Assembly: GCF_014218805.1 (NCBI RefSeq)
Contig: NZ_JACJUV010000003.1
Coordinates: forward strand, 1-64,000
Length of the DNA: 64,000 nucleotides
From: Teredinibacter franksiae
Lineage (GTDB): Bacteria > Pseudomonadota > Gammaproteobacteria > Pseudomonadales > Cellvibrionaceae
Direction: 5' to 3'
In this document: positions 59,904 to 64,000 of the stretch, piece after piece
Numbering within the stretch: position 1 is the first letter of the stretch
Layout: the number at the start of each line of letters is the position of its first letter
Program-made: the position numbers and the translations under genes
Notes under the pieces: generated by a model
What the model was told of the DNA's origin: nothing
The model's input: only the letters and a program-made list of their open reading frames with translations
Database searches by the model: none

Positions 59904-61373
59904 ATGGCTATAGATACTTCACTTGCCCTCAATAGCTGGGGCACCTTTTTGGTACTGCTTTTAGGCGGCACCTTAATCTTGTATCTCGCCCGCGAGCCGG
60001 CCCACAAGGCCATACGAGCGCTGTTTGAAGGCTTGCATGCAGGTTTACGTTTAGCCGCTAAAGCTCTGCAGCGCACACGCCTACTAATAGCAGAGCGTAA
60101 TCGCGAAGTACTGCTGGCGCAGGGGCGTGAACAGGCTGAACGAGAACTAGAAAAAGAGTTTTTTGAAATCAGTAAATTTGTTCAGCGAGACCTGGGCGGC
60201 TACCCCCAGCTACAAAGACAAATGCAGGAGCAGGTAACGCGCATTCAGGATGACTATGAGCGTAGCCGCGAAGTGCCCATACCTGAACCCGACTGGCTTG
60301 ACGCCGTAGAGTCTATCGCCAAAATGAAGAACGGCGAAAACCCAACCACCGCCAGCGACAAGATACTGGCACAGGTGCATTCCTCGGCTACACAGCAGCA
60401 CAAAGAAAACCTTGCGGCATATCGCAAGGAGTCTGCCGTACGTCATCGCATCTTACAAACCATCACGCCCTTCTGGCGCAAGCTGGCCTACAGCGTAGAT
60501 GAAGTAGGAGACAGGCTAAAAGAAATCATAACCCGCAGCCAGAATATTGACAGCCAAATGTTACGCTTTAACGACATTATTGCTGGCACCGATAAAGCCG
60601 AACGAGCGCTTAAGGCCTCAGCCATTACGCAGTTTTTAATCGCTGCGCTGGTAACAGCCATTGCTATAGGCGGAGCCTTCTTTAATTTCCACCTCATTGC
60701 ACTTCCTATGTCGGAAATGGTTGGCTCGGTTCAACGCGTTGGCGGCGTAAAGGTAGCCGACCTGGCCGCACTGGTGATTATCAGCCTAGAGGTTAGTGCC
60801 GGTATTTTTCTACTGGAAAGCCTGCGTATAACCAAGCTGTTTCCGCTCATTGGCTCAATGGATGACCGTATTCGCCGCACGATTATGGTATCGGCCGCAA
60901 CCGTGCTAATAGTGCTCGCTTCAACAGAATCTGCGCTAGCCTTCATGCGCGACCAGATCGCCGGAGATCTAGCCAACCTAAGGGCCTCGCTGGCTGGCGC
61001 TGAAGCCGAAGCGACCGTGGTAGCCGGTGGTATAAGCGAATGGATACCACTAGCAGCCAACATGATTCTCGGCTTTATTTTGCCACTGGCTCTCACCATG
61101 GTGGCCATACCGCTGGAGTATTTACTGCAAACGGGACGCAGTGTGTTTGGCAGCCTCATTGAAATACTACTGAGTGCAGTGGCAATAGTTTTGCGCATGC
61201 TCGCCGGTGTTATTCGCCAGCTCAGCAAAGTGGTGATCAACTTTTACGACCTACTCATCGCCGCACCACTGTGGGTAGAGATGGTAATAAGAAAAAGCCG
61301 GAAAAATACAGATGAAGACAACAAATACGCAGGCTCCACTGATTTATCACGCACTCAGACCATTAAGGAGTAA
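59904..61373 (+). CDS. polytopic membrane protein with large coiled-coil segment
   Basis: The 489-residue protein has one N-terminal helix (GTFLVLLLGGTLILYLA), a long charged helical segment at about 30-235 with coiled-coil character (LLIAERNREVLLAQGREQAE), and about five further helices at 240-450 (FLIAALVTAIAIGGAFFNF, VADLAALVIISLEVSAGIFL, MVSAATVLIVLASTESALAF, AANMILGFILPLALTMVAIP, LIEILLSAVAIVLRMLAGVI). No family is recognised. The downstream VWA lipoprotein starts four bases after its stop, so they are one operon and probably one complex. Confidence 0.72.
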   Translation: MAIDTSLALNSWGTFLVLLLGGTLILYLAREPAHKAIRALFEGLHAGLRLAAKALQRTRLLIAERNREVLLAQGREQAERELEKEFFEISKFVQRDLGGYPQLQRQMQEQVTRIQDDYERSREVPIPEPDWLDAVESIAKMKNGENPTTASDKILAQVHSSATQQHKENLAAYRKESAVRHRILQTITPFWRKLAYSVDEVGDRLKEIITRSQNIDSQMLRFNDIIAGTDKAERALKASAITQFLIAALVTAIAIGGAFFNFHLIALPMSEMVGSVQRVGGVKVADLAALVIISLEVSAGIFLLESLRITKLFPLIGSMDDRIRRTIMVSAATVLIVLASTESALAFMRDQIAGDLANLRASLAGAEAEATVVAGGISEWIPLAANMILGFILPLALTMVAIPLEYLLQTGRSVFGSLIEILLSAVAIVLRMLAGVIRQLSKVVINFYDLLIAAPLWVEMVIRKSRKNTDEDNKYAGSTDLSRTQTIKE

Positions 61374-61377
61374 GACC

Positions 61378-62043
61378 ATGAAAAACTATAGAAACACCCT
61401 GTTAACTGCCTGCGTGATGACGATTATCAGCCTAATGGGCGGATGCAGCGATGCTCCGCCCGAGGGCTATGCTAAGGGCGTATATTTATTGCTCGACACC
61501 TCTGGCACCTATACAAAAGAGCTGACCAAAGCACAGCAGTTGATTAACTACATGCTAGCAATGATGGAACCCGGAGACACCTTCGCGGTAGCGCGTATCG
61601 ACAGCGGCAGTTTTAGCGAAAAAGACATTGTTGCCAAAGTGGTGCTGGATTCCAGGCCTTCCATTGCCAACAAACAAAAGCGCGAATTTGCGGCACAGGT
61701 AGAGGCCTTTGTTACCACGGTGAAAAGTAGCTCCTACACCGATATTTCCGGTGGCCTGCTGCAAGGTATCGAGTACCTGAACGAAGCCAAGGTGGGCAAT
61801 AAAACCATCATGATTTACTCTGATCTAAAGGAGGAACTGCCAAAAGGCTTCGTGCGGGATTTCGATTTGGTGCTCGACGGTTTTACCGTTCAAGCCTTAA
61901 ACGTTACCAAATTGCGTGCAGACAATGAAAACCCCCAGGAATACCTAGACCGCCTGTCCCACTGGAGCGAAAAAGTGGTATTAGGTGGTGGCAATTGGCT
62001 GGTGATCAACGACCTAGACAAACCCGAAGCCCTCGCCCTTTAG
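61378..62043 (+). CDS. VWA-domain lipoprotein
   Basis: ATG 61378 follows AAGGAG and gives a lipoprotein signal (TACVMTIISLMGGC). The 221-residue product is one von Willebrand A fold: GVYLLLDTSGTYT with the MIDAS DxSxT-type motif, FAVARIDSGSFSE, TVKSSSYTDISGGLLQGIEYL (quoted in part) with the distal threonine and aspartate, TIMIYSDLKEELP and WLVINDLDKPEAL. MIDAS residues look intact, so it may bind metal and a protein partner. It is likely the periplasmic or membrane-face partner of the coiled-coil membrane protein. Confidence 0.83.
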   Translation: MKNYRNTLLTACVMTIISLMGGCSDAPPEGYAKGVYLLLDTSGTYTKELTKAQQLINYMLAMMEPGDTFAVARIDSGSFSEKDIVAKVVLDSRPSIANKQKREFAAQVEAFVTTVKSSSYTDISGGLLQGIEYLNEAKVGNKTIMIYSDLKEELPKGFVRDFDLVLDGFTVQALNVTKLRADNENPQEYLDRLSHWSEKVVLGGGNWLVINDLDKPEALAL

Positions 62044-62066
62044 CTCCCGCCTATTTTGTTGATGTG

Positions 62067-62094
62067 CCCCCAGTATCAAGCCATTTACTGGGGG
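62067..62094 (+). terminator. stem-loop after the VWA gene
   Basis: CCCCCAGTA pairs perfectly with TACTGGGGG around a ten-base loop, 24 bases after the VWA stop. No T-run follows, so it may be a processing or rho-related structure rather than a strict intrinsic terminator. Confidence 0.65.
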
Positions 62095-62225
62095 AATTCA
62101 CCGCCTCCTCCTTCGTTAGCACAATATTCATCTTTTTTTCACCATTCAGATCACACCCTGGGGTATACTTTCACCTGTGAAAACATCTCCTCTGAATTGG
62201 GGTGTCTTCGCAAACATGATTTTTT

Positions 62226-62251
62226 GGGGGCCTATACGGCCCCCATTTTTT
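62226..62251. terminator. rho-independent terminator
   Basis: GGGGGCC pairs with GGCCCCC around TATAC at 62226-62244, followed by A and a T5-6 run; on the left side a T7 run precedes it. It is the likely end of the VWA operon transcript. Confidence 0.85.
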
Positions 62252-62732
62252 ATATCCAAAAAAAACCCTACAAACGCCTTAATTTCTGTCAGAATTGAGC
62301 AGCCACTTCTGTAAAAACCCCATAAAAGCCTCTAGTACTTTGTTTTTACAGTCTTTTCTTAAGCTAGAAACCTCCAGCCTTGGCAAAGCACTTTTTTTAC
62401 CAGCGAAACCATTCATTACGCCAACCCAGCTATTCATCATACCAACCAAAGTATTACATCACTTTCACCGCCACTTCATTCACAAGTTATGAAAAAACAG
62501 AAATTCGAAGTGGACACCGCCATTTCTTGATACAGGTCCGGTCTCGGTTTCTGCGCACGTTTTAAATGGTTACCGCATAAAAATAAGAAGAAATAGTAGC
62601 TTTGTGGGCAGGACTGTGTGAAGTCGGCAAAACCAATTCATTGTCAATTTCCTGTGATCCGAGACCACAGAAGCCGTGCTTTGTCTATGTAACCTCTCAA
62701 AAATTAAATCCAATAATAAATGGAAAGCTATC

Positions 62733-64000
62733 ATGCTAAAAAAAATTGTACTAACGGCTAGTGTTGCCGCCATGGCAATAGTTGGCGTACAAGCCCATGG
62801 CCAGAACATTGCCTACGGCGAAGCGCTGCAAAAATCACTCTACTTTTATGAGGCGCAACAAGCAGGGCCTCTGCCGGAATGGAACCGGGTAGCTTGGCGC
62901 AGCGACTCTATGCCTGATGATGGAGCAGATGCAGGGCTGAATTTACGTGGTGGCTGGTTTGATGCTGGCGATCACGTTAAATTTGGTTTCCCCATGGCCG
63001 CCACCGTTACCATGGTCGCTTGGGGCGGCGTTGACTTTGCGCAGGCTTATGAAGACGCAGGGCAAATGGATCACTTGCGCAACAATCTTCGCTTTGTGAA
63101 CGACTACTTTATTAATGCTCACCCCTCCGCAAACGAGCTCTACGGCCAAGTAGGCCTAGGCGGTCCAGATCACACCTTTTGGGGGCCGGCAGAAGTCGTT
63201 CATCACAAAATACCGGATTCCCGCGCGTCGTTAAAAATTGACCTGAACTGCCCCGGGCCAGACCTTGCGGCCGAAACTGCCGCAGCGATGGCATCCTCAT
63301 CAATGGTTTTTCAGGGCGCCGATTCAGCCTACGCGGCAACACTCATTTCTCACGCAAAGGAACTCTACTCGTTCGCAGAAGCTACAACGGGAAGCGACGG
63401 CAAAGACAACGCTTACTCCAATTGTATTACCGATGCTGGCAGCTTTTACAATTCCAGCAGTGGCCTGTATTGGGATGAAATGGCTTGGGGCGCACTTTGG
63501 CTGTGGCGTGCAACCGGTGACGAAAGCTACCTCGACAAGGCCAAGGGCTTCTACGCCCAAATGGGCGTTGAAAACCAGTCCAGCACACCTGTTTATACCT
63601 GGTCGCAAGGCTGGAACGATAAAGCCTACGGGGTGTATGTGCTGATGGCGGCTCTGGCAGGCGATGATGTGTACCACGCAGATGCTCAACGCTACTTAAA
63701 CCACTGGAGTGTTGGTTCCGGCAACAGAACCCCAGCAGGATTAATGGTAGTCGATACTTGGGGCGTAAACCGTTACGCCGCGAATGCCGCATTCCTTGCT
63801 TTGTACTATGCCGACCAATTGGGTCAAAACCACAGTTTGTACGGTCGTTATCACGACTTTGGCAAATACCAAATCGACCACATTTTGGGTGATAACCCCA
63901 GCAACCAAAGCTATATGGTGGGTTTCGGCACAAACTCCCCTGTTAACGTTCACCACCGCGGATCGCACGGCTCATGGGGTGACAGCATGTCTGTACCGGA
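62733..64000 (+). CDS. GH9 cellulase, 5' part, cut by the window edge
   Basis: The frame stays open from ATG 62733 to the edge (about 422 residues). It begins with a signal peptide (MLKKIVLTASVAAMAIVGVQ, then AHG). GH9 features follow: YGEALQKSLYFYEAQQAGPL, LRGGWFDAGDHVKFGFPMA (the two aspartates include the catalytic base), YGQVGLGGPDHTFWGPAE, the C-rich CITDAGSFYN, MAWGALWLWRATGDESYL, HILGDNPSNQSYMVGFG and the HHRGSHGSW motif. The catalytic acid Glu comes a little after the edge. It should act as an endo- or processive cellulase outside the cell. Binding modules may follow. Confidence 0.95.
   Translation, partial: MLKKIVLTASVAAMAIVGVQAHGQNIAYGEALQKSLYFYEAQQAGPLPEWNRVAWRSDSMPDDGADAGLNLRGGWFDAGDHVKFGFPMAATVTMVAWGGVDFAQAYEDAGQMDHLRNNLRFVNDYFINAHPSANELYGQVGLGGPDHTFWGPAEVVHHKIPDSRASLKIDLNCPGPDLAAETAAAMASSSMVFQGADSAYAATLISHAKELYSFAEATTGSDGKDNAYSNCITDAGSFYNSSSGLYWDEMAWGALWLWRATGDESYLDKAKGFYAQMGVENQSSTPVYTWSQGWNDKAYGVYVLMAALAGDDVYHADAQRYLNHWSVGSGNRTPAGLMVVDTWGVNRYAANAAFLALYYADQLGQNHSLYGRYHDFGKYQIDHILGDNPSNQSYMVGFGTNSPVNVHHRGSHGSWGDSMSVP

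Larger units (their letters stand above)
62044..62732. other. intergenic stretch with two hairpins upstream of the GH9 gene
   Basis: About 690 bases without a gene. Two hairpins lie at 62067-62094 and 62226-62251. The part from about 62480 should contain the GH9 promoter. Small plus frames at 62056-62565 overlap the terminators and show no family resemblance. Confidence 0.5.

Noticed and set aside
62056..62565. Small plus-strand frames upstream of the GH9 gene
   Set aside because: They run through two hairpins, including a terminator, and resemble no protein family.

Overview
The window looks like chromosomal DNA of a cellulolytic marine gammaproteobacterium of the Cellvibrionaceae type (Saccharophagus, Teredinibacter or Cellvibrio-like). 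The case rests on two secreted glycoside hydrolases, one of them with CBM2, CBM10-like and CBM60-like modules joined by long poly-serine linkers, an E. coli-like thiGH, and the gammaproteobacterial block tilS-pyrG-kdsA-eno. This is inference from protein content; no rRNA or tRNA gene was seen.

Layout. 1-5.2 kb is visibly decayed: a TIGR03545-like gene broken by frameshifts, an unidentified membrane-protein remnant, a TPP riboswitch with a base missing from its conserved core, and a thiC carrying many single-base frameshifts. The rest of the thi operon follows (thiD, thiE, thiS, thiG, thiH). It is open, except that thiE seems to have lost one base in a C-run just after its start. 7.9-13.5 kb holds a Crp/Fnr regulator, a 2,5-dioxovalerate-type aldehyde dehydrogenase, a CAP-domain lipoprotein and a YhcC-type radical SAM protein. 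13.8-16 kb is a multimodular GH10 xylanase. 16-20 kb carries an unknown secreted protein paired with an alpha/beta hydrolase, an RRM protein and an RsuA-type pseudouridine synthase.

20.8-34 kb is the most accessory-looking part. It is a minus-strand series of exported or membrane proteins: an outer-membrane-like protein, a D-aminoacylase-like amidohydrolase, HdeD/DUF308, HupE/UreJ, a parvulin-like isomerase, two DUF1254/DUF1214 proteins, a second amidohydrolase and a DUF3604 PHP-like protein. A full AraC regulator and an AraC C-terminal fragment lie next to it. A 16-bp motif occurs near the DUF3604 operon, the AraC fragment and the AraC gene, which suggests one regulon. A yiaW/yiaV-like pair, a cytosolic 5'-nucleotidase and a sulfatase follow.

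40-56 kb is mostly housekeeping: eno, kdsA, pyrG, tilS, an S9 peptidase, greB, an HD-GYP protein, an aromatic aminotransferase divergent from an Lrp/AsnC regulator, a DUF3360 transporter, dgkA, pdxH and mobA. A 1.3-kb gene-free stretch at 51.3-52.6 kb contains a 12-bp tandem repeat and an orphan minus-strand terminator. The right end has a cadherin-like/beta-helix lipoprotein, a two-gene unit of a polytopic coiled-coil membrane protein with a VWA lipoprotein, and a GH9 cellulase cut by the window edge.

The best candidates for something undescribed are the DUF3604/DUF1254/amidohydrolase regulon with its shared operator-like motif and the coiled-coil/VWA membrane pair. The decaying thiamine operon is the clearest evolutionary story.
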